Assembly (NCBI GenBank): GCA_046594915.1
Contig: JBKJRC010000014.1
Location: forward strand, 62,001 to 126,000
Direction of reading: 5' to 3'
From: Methylotenera_A sp046594915
Lineage (GTDB): Bacteria; Pseudomonadota; Gammaproteobacteria; Burkholderiales; Methylophilaceae
DNA length: 64,000 nucleotides
Numbering within the stretch: the first letter of the stretch is position 1; every line of letters starts with the position of its first letter. Under the pieces are notes generated by a model. That model ran no database searches. It had not been told where the DNA came from and worked only from the letters and a program-made list of their open reading frames with translations. Shown here in pieces: positions 1-8,527 of the stretch. The translations under genes and the position numbers were made by a program.

Positions 1-975
1 AGCGTAGTGGCTGTTTTAGCGGCTACTTTCAATATTCAGTCATGCGTTGCTGCTGCTGATAAAATCATTAAAATTGACGGTTCAAGTACCGTTTACCCAA
101 TTACCGAAGCAGTTGCCGAAGAGTATCAAATTGCCACTAAAGTAAAAGTTACTGTGGGTATTTCGGGTACTGGCGGTGGTTTTAAAAAATTCTGCCGTGG
201 CGAAACGGATATTTCTAACGCATCGCGCCCTATACTAAAAAAAGAGATGGATGCCTGTAAAGAAGCGGGCGTGCAATATATTGAGTTGCCTGTGGCTTAT
301 GATGGCTTAACGGTTGTGGTGAACAAAAATAATGATTTTGTGAAATCATTAACCGTTGAAGAGCTGAAAAAAATGTGGGAACCAGCAGCGCAAGGCAAGA
401 TTAAATCTTGGAAACAAATCAATCCTGCTTTCCCAGACACGCCACTTAAATTATTTGGCGCAGGTTCTGATTCTGGCACGTTTGATTATTTTACCGAAGC
501 GATTGTTGGTAAGGCGAAATCCAGCCGTGGCGATTACACTGCATCCGAAGATGACAATGTGGTTGTGCAAGGCGTAGCCAGCGATAAAGGTTCTTTGGGT
601 TATTTTGGTTTTGCTTATTTCGAAGAGAACCAAGACAAACTTAGAGCGATTCCAATTGTGGCTAAAAAAGGTGCGCCCGCTGTAATGCCTTCTTTTGAAA
701 GCGTTAAAAACGGTACTTATCAACCATTGGCTCGCCCTATCTTCATTTACGTCAATGCCACTTCTGCGGCATTTAAGCCAGAAGTAAAAGCGTTTGTTGA
801 TTTCTACTTGGCCAATGCGCCAACTCTGGTTAAAGAAGTGAAGTACATTCCGTTGCCAGCCAATGAATATGCGGCGGTAACCAAACACTTTAAAGCATTA
901 AAACCCGGCACAGGTTTTGGTGGTGAACCAGAAGTTGGTATTAAAATTGAAGAGTTATTAGCACGAATTAAATAA
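1..975 (+). CDS. pstS: Phosphate ABC transporter substrate-binding protein PstS (5' partial)
   Basis: Periplasmic phosphate-binding protein that delivers phosphate to PstCAB. The frame is open from the first base, so the start codon and first part of the signal peptide lie upstream of the window. The visible beginning is the end of a hydrophobic leader (VVAVLAATF), an SCVAAADK cleavage region, then the mature start KIIKIDGSSTVYPI. Phosphate-loop signatures are GSSTVYP, GTGGGFKKFC and GAGSDSGTFDYF. The visible 324 residues match a near full-length PstS. A strong terminator follows and pstC has its own promoter, so pstS can be expressed separately and more abundantly than the permease, as is common for binding proteins. 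Confidence 0.95.
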   Translation, partial: SVVAVLAATFNIQSCVAAADKIIKIDGSSTVYPITEAVAEEYQIATKVKVTVGISGTGGGFKKFCRGETDISNASRPILKKEMDACKEAGVQYIELPVAYDGLTVVVNKNNDFVKSLTVEELKKMWEPAAQGKIKSWKQINPAFPDTPLKLFGAGSDSGTFDYFTEAIVGKAKSSRGDYTASEDDNVVVQGVASDKGSLGYFGFAYFEENQDKLRAIPIVAKKGAPAVMPSFESVKNGTYQPLARPIFIYVNATSAAFKPEVKAFVDFYLANAPTLVKEVKYIPLPANEYAAVTKHFKALKPGTGFGGEPEVGIKIEELLARIK

Positions 976-1017
976 CAACTTAAGCAATATTTAACAACTT
1001 AACCAATATTTTGGATT

Positions 1018-1047
1018 AAAAAAGGCGACTCAATGTCGCCTTTTTTA
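1018..1047 (+). terminator. Rho-independent terminator after pstS
   Basis: A perfect 9-bp stem AAAGGCGAC / GTCGCCTTT (1021-1029 with 1035-1043) encloses a TCAAT loop and runs into a T tract at 1041-1047. It separates pstS from pstCAB. Confidence 0.9.
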
Positions 1048-1155
1048 TTTGCATTGCTTTGTATGTAAACATTACGCAAATAGCCTGTTTATACACTTGT
1101 ATTTTTAATCCTAAATTCTGTTTAAACGGGTTTGGTCTGACCCGCTTTAACAAAT

Positions 1156-1189
1156 TTGTCTTATATTTGTCACATTAATTCATTACAAT
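1156..1189 (+). promoter_or_regulatory. PhoB box and -10 element driving pstCAB
   Basis: TTGTCTTATATTTGTCAC at 1156-1173 matches the Pho-box consensus CTGTCATAWAWCTGTCAY at 15 of 18 positions, with two TGTC half-sites one helical turn apart. Ten bases further is TACAAT (1184-1189), a good -10, with no separate -35; this is the usual layout of a PhoB-activated promoter. The predicted transcription start is near 1196. That lies downstream of the TTG at 1194 and therefore argues for the ATG at 1221 as pstC start. Confidence 0.8.
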
Positions 1190-1220
1190 ACGGTTGTATA
1201 AAAACTTAAACGCCCCAACA

Positions 1221-2150
1221 ATGACCACTGCACAGCACAACACTACGATTAGCCCGCGTTTAGCAAAAAATATCAAACGCAACGTGCGCGAACGCATGAT
1301 TGAATTTGCGCTGATGTTGGCCGCGTTGTCTGCCGTACTCACTACTTTTGCCATTGTCGCTGTATTAATTATTGAATCGCTTTCATTTTTTAAACACGTT
1401 TCTATTATTGATTTTTTAACCGATACGCAATGGACGCCTTTGTTTGAAGACGCGCATTATGGCATCCTGCCTTTGGTTGCAGGCACGTTAACCACGTCAG
1501 CCATCGCCTTGTGCGTGGCGATTCCTCTCGGCACTATTGGCGCGATTTATTTATCTGAATTTGCATCGCACAGAGCGCGTGAGATTGTTAAACCGATACT
1601 GGAGCTTTTGGTGGGCGTGCCTACCGTGGTGTTCGGTTACTTTGCGCTGTTGTTTGTCACGCCATTATTGCAAAAAATATTCCCCGAATTACCGGGTTTT
1701 AATATGCTGGGCCCAGGTATCGTGATGGGCATTATGATTATTCCTTACATCAGTTCCGTGGCCGAAGATGCGATGCGCGCTGTGCCAATGAGCATGCGCG
1801 AAGGTAGCTACGCAATGGGCGCAACGCGCTTTCAAACCGCGGTTAAAGTCGTCACGCCTGCTGCCATTTCTGGCATTATCGCCGCCTACATTTTGGCTAT
1901 CTCGCGCGCAGTGGGCGAAACCATGGTGGTGGCAGTTGCGGCTGGCCAGCAACCTAACTTAACCTTTAATCCGATGGAAAGCGCAGCCACGATTACCGCT
2001 TATATCGTGCAAGTGGCGCTGGGCGATTTGCCGCATGGCAGCATCGGTTATCAAAGTATTTTTGCGGCTGGTTTGGTGTTAATGCTCATGACCTTAACCT
2101 TTAATATATTGGGCCATATGGCACGCAAAAGATTCCGCGAAAATTATTAA
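1221..2150 (+). CDS. pstC: Phosphate ABC transporter permease PstC
   Basis: Inner-membrane permease subunit of the high-affinity phosphate importer. The protein has a short basic cytoplasmic N-terminus, a first membrane helix (about residues 30-50) and a BPD-type permease core. The EAA-loop region reads SMREGSYAMGATRFQTAVKVV, followed by the family motif SRAVGETMVVAVAAG. The ATG at 1221 is preferred (309 residues). An upstream TTG at 1194 is in frame but would lie at or before the predicted start of the PhoB-dependent transcript. No strong ribosome site is visible for either. pstA follows after 36 bases. Confidence 0.93.
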   Translation: MTTAQHNTTISPRLAKNIKRNVRERMIEFALMLAALSAVLTTFAIVAVLIIESLSFFKHVSIIDFLTDTQWTPLFEDAHYGILPLVAGTLTTSAIALCVAIPLGTIGAIYLSEFASHRAREIVKPILELLVGVPTVVFGYFALLFVTPLLQKIFPELPGFNMLGPGIVMGIMIIPYISSVAEDAMRAVPMSMREGSYAMGATRFQTAVKVVTPAAISGIIAAYILAISRAVGETMVVAVAAGQQPNLTFNPMESAATITAYIVQVALGDLPHGSIGYQSIFAAGLVLMLMTLTFNILGHMARKRFRENY

Positions 2151-2186
2151 TGCATGCCGCCAATTAAAGCGAGAGCCACACAATAA

Positions 2187-3140
2187 ATGACTGAATTAGC
2201 TAAAAAAACGCAAGCCAGCGTGCTGGATAACCTAGACAACGTGCGCGCGATGATTAAACGGCATAAGCGTAACGATATGCTATTTTCGATTGTAGGATTA
2301 ATCGCGTTGATGATTGGTTTACTCACACTTTGCACTTTGTTTATCGATTTGGTGATGGATGGTTATCCGCGGTTTAATCTCGATTTTTTAAGTAACTTCC
2401 CATCACGTCGCGCGGAAAGAGCAGGCTTACTTTCCGCCTGGGTCGGTTCATTGTTGGTGATGACGGTCACGTTTTTAACCGCAGTGCCAATGGGTGTTGC
2501 GGCAGGTTTATATTTAGAAGAATATGCAAAAAAAGGCTGGCTTTCCGATTTGATTGAAATCAACGTTTCTAACTTAGCCGGTGTGCCATCGATTGTTTAC
2601 GGCTTGTTAGCACTTGGGCTTTTTGTGTACGGTTTAGGATTGGGGCAAAGTGTGCTTACCGCAGGCTTAACACTAGGCCTACTCATTTTACCGATTGTGA
2701 TTGTTTCTACCCGCGAATCCATCCGCGCTATTCCAATCGCCATTCGCGAAGCCGCCTATGCGGTAGGTGCCTCCAAATGGCAAGTGGTAAAAGACCATGT
2801 GCTTAAATATTCACAAGGTGGCATTTTAACGGGCGTCATTATCGGTATGGCGCGCGCGCTGGGCGAAACAGCACCAGTAATTACCATTGGCGCACTGACT
2901 TTTATTGCATTTTTACCGCCTTCGCCCATTTCTGAAACGCCGCCATTTATTAATTTTGATTGGTTAACTTCAGGTTTTACGGTATTACCCATTCAAATGT
3001 TTAACTGGCTGTCGCGTCCCGATCACGCTTTTCATATTAACGCAGCGGCAACTGGCGCTATTATTATCGTGGTGACATTGCTGATGAACGGCACGGCGAT
3101 TTATTTGCGCTACCAAATACGTAAAAATATCAAATGGTAA
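2187..3140 (+). CDS. pstA: Phosphate ABC transporter permease PstA
   Basis: Second membrane subunit of the Pst importer, pairing with PstC. It has 317 residues, a cytoplasmic N-terminal stretch of about 30 residues and about six hydrophobic helices. The cytoplasmic-loop sequence AIPIAIREAAYAVGASKWQVVKDHVLK is the EAA motif that contacts PstB (coupling helix), followed by GMARALGETAPVITIGA. It follows pstC with a short gap and precedes pstB by 59 bases, consistent with one pstCAB transcript. Confidence 0.93.
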   Translation: MTELAKKTQASVLDNLDNVRAMIKRHKRNDMLFSIVGLIALMIGLLTLCTLFIDLVMDGYPRFNLDFLSNFPSRRAERAGLLSAWVGSLLVMTVTFLTAVPMGVAAGLYLEEYAKKGWLSDLIEINVSNLAGVPSIVYGLLALGLFVYGLGLGQSVLTAGLTLGLLILPIVIVSTRESIRAIPIAIREAAYAVGASKWQVVKDHVLKYSQGGILTGVIIGMARALGETAPVITIGALTFIAFLPPSPISETPPFINFDWLTSGFTVLPIQMFNWLSRPDHAFHINAAATGAIIIVVTLLMNGTAIYLRYQIRKNIKW

Positions 3141-3199
3141 TCTTTTGTTGATATAACAAGGGATTCGATACAAAGTTAACGAAAAAATATAGGTTATTT

Positions 3200-3979
3200 A
3201 TGGCTAATGTAACAACCCCCATTAAAGCAGAATCGCGTGATTTAAATTTTTTTTACAGCAACGGCATGCAAGCATTAAAAAACGTCAACATGCCTTTGTA
3301 CGAAAATAAAATCACCGCATTAATTGGCCCATCTGGCTGCGGAAAATCCACTTTTTTACGCTGCTTTAACCGCATGCATGATTTGTATCCTGGCAATAAA
3401 TATCAAGGTCAGATTGTGATGCAACCCGATAACACCAATATTTTAGAGCCAGGCGTTGACCCGATCGAAGTGCGCATGCGCATTAGCATGGTGTTTCAAA
3501 AACCCAATCCTTTTCCCAAATCGATTTACGAAAATGTGGCGTATGGCTTGCGTGTGCGTGGCGAAAAAAACAAACGCATTGTGGATGACAAAGTAGAAGA
3601 GGCGCTAAAAGGCGCGGCGATTTGGAGTGAAACCAAAGATCGCTTGCATGATTTAGCTTTTAATTTATCTGGCGGTCAGCAACAACGTTTGTGCATCGCG
3701 CGCGCACTGGCAACTGACCCAGAAATCATGCTGTTTGACGAACCGACTTCTGCGCTCGACCCGATTGCAACGGCCAATATTGAAGAGTTAATGAGTGAAT
3801 TACGCAATAAACTGACGATTCTAGTGGTGACGCATAACATGCAGCAAGCCGCCCGCGTATCGGATTACACCGCGTATATGTATTTGGGTGAGCTGATTGA
3901 ATATGGCGACACCGATATGATTTTTACCCGCCCGACCAGAAAAGAAACAGAAGATTATATTACAGGGAAATTTGGTTAA
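3200..3979 (+). CDS. pstB: Phosphate ABC transporter ATPase PstB
   Basis: ATPase that powers the PstCA permease. All nucleotide-binding motifs are present in 259 residues: Walker A GPSGCGKST, Q-loop MVFQKPNPFPKSIYENVAYG, ABC signature LSGGQQQRLCIARAL, Walker B EIMLFDEPTSALDP and switch His in VVTHNMQQA. Length and the C-terminal DYITGKFG are typical of PstB. A terminator follows directly. No phoU is present, although phoU often ends pst operons, so PhoU must be encoded elsewhere or be absent. Confidence 0.96.
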   Translation: MANVTTPIKAESRDLNFFYSNGMQALKNVNMPLYENKITALIGPSGCGKSTFLRCFNRMHDLYPGNKYQGQIVMQPDNTNILEPGVDPIEVRMRISMVFQKPNPFPKSIYENVAYGLRVRGEKNKRIVDDKVEEALKGAAIWSETKDRLHDLAFNLSGGQQQRLCIARALATDPEIMLFDEPTSALDPIATANIEELMSELRNKLTILVVTHNMQQAARVSDYTAYMYLGELIEYGDTDMIFTRPTRKETEDYITGKFG

Positions 3980-4024
3980 TGCTGTATGTAGCATACGCAG
4001 TATTTATTCAACATTCAATTTAAC

Positions 4025-4053
4025 AAAAAAAGCCAGCATTGCTGGCTTTTTTT
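4025..4053. terminator. Bidirectional terminator between pstB and the GT4 gene
   Basis: The stem AGCCAGC / GCTGGCT (4031-4037 with 4041-4047) is flanked by an A tract on the left and a T tract on the right. The hairpin can therefore stop transcripts from both converging sides. Confidence 0.85.
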
Positions 4054-4125
4054 GTTGTTAATATTTGCTCTTAAATCGCGCCAGTTAACACTTTAAATGC
4101 ATCAAATATTGCCTTCATTTAAGTG

Positions 4126-5328
4126 TTAAGTCTGCTGAGTATTAAGCGAAACTGGCTTTTTATTTTCGCTAGCGTGAAAAACCAGCACGTTTTGGTAAAA
4201 CTTAATCATGCGGTTTGCCTGCGTTGCGGCCGACCATTTTTGCTGCGCATAATCACGCGCCGCTTCGCCTAATTGCTGGCGACGTTGCGGGTTAATCAGC
4301 AAGCTATACACTTTTTGTACAAATACCGATTCATTTTCAATTGAAATTAAGGCGCCCTGACCTTCGATTAAAATTGACGCTGTACCTAATTCTGCAATCG
4401 CCACCACAGGCGTTGCTTGCGCCATGGCTTCTAAAATTACCAAACCCTGCGTTTCGCTTTTTGAAGCAAATACAAACACATCAGCCGCTTTGTAGCAGCT
4501 ATTGAGTTCGGTATTGCGATCTAAATAGCCAATAAACTGCACATTATTGTCGATTCCATGCGTTTTAACCAATGCGCGTAAACTGGGCAATGCAGGGCCT
4601 TCACCGGTAATCACCAGCAACACTTCTGGCATCACTTCGCTTAATAGCTTAACCACCACCAACAAAAAACCAATGTTTTTCTCATGCGCCACACGGCCCA
4701 CATATAGTAGCAATGGGCGTTCAGGTGCAATATCATGTTTCAGCTTAAACGCATCACCATCGGCAGCGCTAAAACTGTGCGCTTGTAAACCAGTTGCAAT
4801 CACTTCTGACAGCGTATTGACGCCATAACTGCGCAACACATCTAGCATCGGTTGCGAAGGCGCGACAATTGCATCGACTTGATTACACTGATTTTTTGAG
4901 ATTAATCTGGCTAATGCGCGCGCTGCAAATTGCGGAACCCATGGTAAATAGTGATGCAAATAATCTTCAAAAAAAGTGTGATATGTTTCGACCGCCGGAA
5001 TTTTAAGTATTTTGGCCAATTTTAAGCCGGCATAATGCGCAACAAATGGCGTATGAATGTGCAGCACATCAAACTGCATGGTTTTCAATTCAGGCACTAA
5101 TTTTAATATCTCGCCATAGCGCATTAATTTATCTTCAGGGTCAAAATAAATAGCGCGCGCAGGCACACGCGTAATCCACGCTTCATCATCGGTCGTCACG
5201 CCGTAATCGGGCGCAATTAAATGTACGCTATGACCCATTTTTTGTAATTGCTGGGTAAATGTTCTAATTGAGGTAGAAACGCCATTGACGCGTGGAAAGT
5301 AAACATCCGAAATAAGTAGTATATTCAT
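4126..5328 (-). CDS. GT4-family glycosyltransferase
   Basis: GT-B fold retaining glycosyltransferase of about 400 residues. The N-terminal acceptor domain begins MNILLISDVYFPRVNGVSTS and the donor domain carries LLYVGRVAHEKN and the E-x7-E type motif in SKSETQGLVILEAMAQATP. The N-terminus resembles GT4 enzymes that glycosylate diacylglycerol or phosphatidylinositol, but the acceptor cannot be read from sequence. I chose the second ATG (5328); an in-frame ATG at 5340 would be only about 9 bases from the predicted transcription start. The PAP2 gene lies upstream by about 150 bases on the same strand. A Pho-box-like site precedes this gene. A role in lipid glycosylation is inference. Confidence 0.85.
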   Translation of the reverse strand: MNILLISDVYFPRVNGVSTSIRTFTQQLQKMGHSVHLIAPDYGVTTDDEAWITRVPARAIYFDPEDKLMRYGEILKLVPELKTMQFDVLHIHTPFVAHYAGLKLAKILKIPAVETYHTFFEDYLHHYLPWVPQFAARALARLISKNQCNQVDAIVAPSQPMLDVLRSYGVNTLSEVIATGLQAHSFSAADGDAFKLKHDIAPERPLLLYVGRVAHEKNIGFLLVVVKLLSEVMPEVLLVITGEGPALPSLRALVKTHGIDNNVQFIGYLDRNTELNSCYKAADVFVFASKSETQGLVILEAMAQATPVVAIAELGTASILIEGQGALISIENESVFVQKVYSLLINPQRRQQLGEAARDYAQQKWSAATQANRMIKFYQNVLVFHASENKKPVSLNTQQT

Positions 5329-5355
5329 TGAGTTAACCATAAAATTTGTAGTTTT

Positions 5356-5389
5356 ATGTTAGCTTTAGATTGTGACGTTTTGATGAAAA
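5356..5389 (-). promoter_or_regulatory. Candidate PhoB box and -10 before the GT4 gene
   Basis: Read on the minus strand, TTTTCATCAAAACGTCAC (5389-5372) agrees with the Pho-box consensus at 13 of 18 positions. Ten bases later is TAACAT (5361-5356), at the same distance as the -10 of the much better pstC box. This is a weak match on its own; its position near pst adds some weight. Confidence 0.4.
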
Positions 5390-5488
5390 TATTAGCTTTT
5401 TAATAGTGGCGACCTACCGCACCGTTATCACTGGTTTGTTATTTATTTAACATTTACGCGCCACTAAACTATTGTTTAAGTAAAATTA

Positions 5489-6031
5489 TCAAACCGAGAT
5501 AGTTAAGTAAGCTTGCGCGATGCAATAGCCAATGCTCGCGCCAGCCAATACATCACTGGGATAATGCAATCCTAAAATCACGCGTGACATCGCAACCATT
5601 AAGGTAAATGGCAGCAGCAGCAAGGCTAAATCGGCATAATATTGCATGGCCACCACGCTAAACGCCACTGCATGCAACGTATGTCCAGACGGGAAACTAA
5701 AACGATCCAGCGGCGTGCCAACTACCCACACATCTTGTCGCACCTGAGAAGGACGCGGTCGATGCGTTTTCTGTTTAAGCCATTTGTAAATCAATGTGCC
5801 GGTTAAACCAGCGGCCAACATATGCAAAACTGGCTTAATGCCATCGGCTTGCTGTGTAGCTAAAATCGCCAGCATCAATCCGTACCAAAATACGCCATCG
5901 CCTAAACGGCTGATTAATCTAAACCAATCGCGAATGAGACGATATTGATTGCTGTGGCTGACCGTTACGCACAATGCGCTATCTAACGCATGCATGCGGT
6001 TTAGGTAAAAACGCATTTTGTTTGACATCAT
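5489..6031 (-). CDS. PAP2-superfamily membrane phosphatase
   Basis: Small integral membrane phosphatase of 180 residues. The three-part acid phosphatase signature is intact: KQKTHRPRPSQ (KX6RP), FPSGHTLH (PSGH, catalytic His) and SRVILGLHYPSDVLAG (SRX5HX3D). Relatives dephosphorylate phosphatidic acid, phosphatidylglycerophosphate or undecaprenyl pyrophosphate; the substrate here cannot be decided. About four hydrophobic segments surround the motifs. It precedes the GT4 gene on the same strand and follows glmM on that strand, with about 125 bases between. Confidence 0.88.
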   Translation of the reverse strand: MMSNKMRFYLNRMHALDSALCVTVSHSNQYRLIRDWFRLISRLGDGVFWYGLMLAILATQQADGIKPVLHMLAAGLTGTLIYKWLKQKTHRPRPSQVRQDVWVVGTPLDRFSFPSGHTLHAVAFSVVAMQYYADLALLLLPFTLMVAMSRVILGLHYPSDVLAGASIGYCIAQAYLTISV

Positions 6032-6157
6032 TTAGCCCTCATACACTTTTTCATGCTCATAGTGTAGTCAGTGCTTATGAACGATTGATGTCAGTTAAAT
6101 GAAGATTTTTTGACCTAAATATAGGGTTAAGTTATTGATAAATAGCAATATTATTGA

Positions 6158-7528
6158 TTATTGCGTTGCTTTTTTAACAACTTCTGCAATGCCTTGGGCC
6201 AGTTTTTGTACCAATGCACAATCTTGGCCTTCTACCATTACGCGGATTTTTGGTTCAGTGCCAGAAGCGCGTAACAGCACGCGGCCTGCATTTTTTAATT
6301 CTGCCTCGGCACTTTTAACAGCATCTTGAAGTTGAGGTGTGTTGAGGTCTAATTTTGCTTGGTTTGCTTTAGGCTGATAAGTTACATTGATTAACACTTG
6401 CGGATACAAACGCAAACTAGCACCCATTTCGGCCAGCGTTTTGCCGCTTTCGGTCAGCGCATGCAGCACTTGCAAGGCGGCAATAATCGCGTCGCCACTG
6501 CTGTGTTTATCTAGCGTTAAAATATGGCCAGAATTTTCGCCGCCCAATTTCCAGTTTTTTTCATTTAATAATTCCAGCACATAACGATCGCCCACATTGG
6601 CGCGTGCAAAAGGTATTTGATGTTTTTGCAACGCGTGTTCCAGCGCCAAATTGGTCATCAACGTGCCTGCAACGCCACCTTTTAACTTACCTTTAGCGTA
6701 TAAACCCAATGCAATAATATACAAAAGCTGGTCGCCATCTAGCAAATTGCCAAGGCTATCCACCATCATCACCCGATCGCCATCGCCATCAAAAGCGATG
6801 CCTAAATCCGCCTGATGCTCCACAACCGCTTTTTGCAAGGCTTGCGGATGCGTAGAGCCGACTTGCTCGTTGATATTTAAGCCATCGGGTTGATTGCCGA
6901 TCGCAATCACTTCTGCACCAAGTTCATGAAACACGTCTGGCGCCACATGATAAGTTGCGCCATGCGCGCAATCCAGCACGATTTTTAAGCCGCGCAAATC
7001 CATATTGCTGGGAAACGTACTTTTACAAAATTCCACATAGCGCCCAGCGGCGTCATCAATGCGGCGCGCTTTGCCTAATTTGGCCGATTCCATCACTTGC
7101 ATTGGTTTGTCCAATTCCGCTTCAATCGCGTGTTCAATCTCATCGGGTAATTTGGCACCTAAACTGGAGAAAAATTTAATGCCGTTATCGTAATAAGGAT
7201 TATGAGAAGCTGAAATTACAATGCCTGCCTGCGCGCGTAGCGCGCGCGTTAAATAAGCCACAGCAGGAGTGGGCATTGGGCCTGTTAGCAATATGTCTAC
7301 ACCGGCAGCCGACAAACCTGCTTCCAGTGCGGCTTCCAGCATATATCCCGAAATGCGTGTGTCTTTGCCGATTAATACTGCTGGGCGTGCACCTTTTGCC
7401 AAATTGCCAGCACGGTTTGCCAAAACGCGGCCAGCAGCGTAGCCTAAGCGCATCACAAAGTCAGGCGTAATGGGATGTTCGCCCACTTTTCCACGAATGC
7501 CATCGGTGCCGAAATATTGTTTACTCAT
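6158..7528 (-). CDS. glmM: Phosphoglucosamine mutase GlmM
   Basis: Converts glucosamine-6-phosphate to glucosamine-1-phosphate for UDP-GlcNAc, feeding peptidoglycan and lipid A. From the chosen ATG the protein begins MSKQYFGTDGIRGKVGEHPI, the normal GlmM start. The phosphoserine loop is GIVISASHNPYYDNG, with catalytic Ser near residue 108. The metal loop is AFDGDGDRVMMVD, the sugar loop GGENSGHI and the phosphate site RASGTEPKIRVMVE. An in-frame ATG 27 bases upstream (7555) would add nine residues; AAGAG upstream of 7528 supports the shorter form. It lies about 50 bases after folP, the usual ftsH-folP-glmM order. Confidence 0.96.
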   Translation of the reverse strand: MSKQYFGTDGIRGKVGEHPITPDFVMRLGYAAGRVLANRAGNLAKGARPAVLIGKDTRISGYMLEAALEAGLSAAGVDILLTGPMPTPAVAYLTRALRAQAGIVISASHNPYYDNGIKFFSSLGAKLPDEIEHAIEAELDKPMQVMESAKLGKARRIDDAAGRYVEFCKSTFPSNMDLRGLKIVLDCAHGATYHVAPDVFHELGAEVIAIGNQPDGLNINEQVGSTHPQALQKAVVEHQADLGIAFDGDGDRVMMVDSLGNLLDGDQLLYIIALGLYAKGKLKGGVAGTLMTNLALEHALQKHQIPFARANVGDRYVLELLNEKNWKLGGENSGHILTLDKHSSGDAIIAALQVLHALTESGKTLAEMGASLRLYPQVLINVTYQPKANQAKLDLNTPQLQDAVKSAEAELKNAGRVLLRASGTEPKIRVMVEGQDCALVQKLAQGIAEVVKKATQ

Positions 7529-7579
7529 AGGATTTACTCTTATCTTTATTGCCATTAATGTGGATTAAGTGCGTTGTAA

Positions 7580-8419
7580 TTATTGCTGGATTGCCGTAAC
7601 TACCTTGACTGCTTCTACGGTTGCCTTAACGTCATGTACACGCAATATTTTAGCACCAACCATTGCCGATATCACCGATGCCGCCACGCTGGCATACAAT
7701 CTTGCGTCTATATCGTTGCCTGTCACTTGGCCTGCACTTAATTGGCCAAGAACTGATTTACGCGACAAGCCCACCAGCAAAGGCTGGCCTAGTGATGCAA
7801 AACTGGCAAGATGCTGAATTAGCGTAATATTATGTGCGCGCGTTTTGCCAAATCCAAAGCCTGGGTCAAGCACAATACGATTTTTTGTAATGCCCGCGGC
7901 TTCACACAAGCTCAGCCGCTGCTGCAAAAATGCTTTTACCTCGCTCACAACATCGTTATATTGCGGATTCACTTGCATGGTCTGTGGCGTGCCTTGCATA
8001 TGCATCAGGCACACGCCAGCATTGGTGGATGCCACAATATGCACTGCATTTTCCTCTTGTAACGCACGCACATCGTTCACAATACTAGCGCCTGCACCAA
8101 TTGCTGCCTGCATCATTAGCGGCTTATAAGTATCAATAGAAATTGGAATGTTAACTTGGCTTACAAGAGCTTCTATAACAGGAATAACGCGGTCTAATTC
8201 TTGCTGCAAGCTCACTGGCGTGGCGTTTGGGCGGGTAGATTCACCGCCAATATCCAGAATATCCGCACCTTCTTGCATCAGCTTTAAAGCATGCTCAACC
8301 GCTAAATTGGTCTGCTCGAATTTTCCACCATCCGAAAATGAATCAGGCGTGACATTCACAATCCCCATTACATGAGGACGATTGAGATTAAGCTGAAATT
8401 TTCCGCAGTTAAAAAGCAT
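7580..8419 (-). CDS. folP: Dihydropteroate synthase FolP
   Basis: Joins p-aminobenzoate to dihydropterin pyrophosphate in folate synthesis. It has 279 residues in a TIM barrel. Signatures are VMGIVNVTPDSFSDGGKF at the start, ADILDIGGESTRP, ISIDTYKPLMMQAA, IVLDPGFGFGKTRAHN and LVGLSRKSVLGQL. The C-terminus ILRVHDVKATVEAV is standard. It sits between ftsH and glmM as in many proteobacteria. A terminator after ftsH suggests that folP-glmM rely partly on readthrough or on a promoter within about 20 bases. Confidence 0.96.
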   Translation of the reverse strand: MLFNCGKFQLNLNRPHVMGIVNVTPDSFSDGGKFEQTNLAVEHALKLMQEGADILDIGGESTRPNATPVSLQQELDRVIPVIEALVSQVNIPISIDTYKPLMMQAAIGAGASIVNDVRALQEENAVHIVASTNAGVCLMHMQGTPQTMQVNPQYNDVVSEVKAFLQQRLSLCEAAGITKNRIVLDPGFGFGKTRAHNITLIQHLASFASLGQPLLVGLSRKSVLGQLSAGQVTGNDIDARLYASVAASVISAMVGAKILRVHDVKATVEAVKVVTAIQQ

Positions 8420-8433
8420 TATTTAAATAGGTC

Positions 8434-8465
8434 ATAATAAAAAGGGCTGGAACGAATCCAGCCCT
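8434..8465 (-). terminator. Terminator after ftsH (minus strand)
   Basis: AGGGCTGGA / TCCAGCCCT (8443-8451 with 8457-8465) form a 9-bp stem with loop ACGAA. On the minus strand the stem is followed by TTTTTATTATG. It lies between ftsH and folP. Confidence 0.85.
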
Positions 8466-8527
8466 ATTTTAACACCACTTATGTTTGCGTATTAATGGAT
8501 ACTTAACACTGTTTTTAGATGGAATAC

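Noticed and set aside
451..888. 145-codon minus-strand frame opposite pstS
   Set aside because: It runs antisense to a well-supported gene and has no recognisable motif.
1194..1220. TTG as pstC start (adds 9 residues)
   Set aside because: It lies at or before the transcription start predicted from the Pho box and -10, and no ribosome site supports it.
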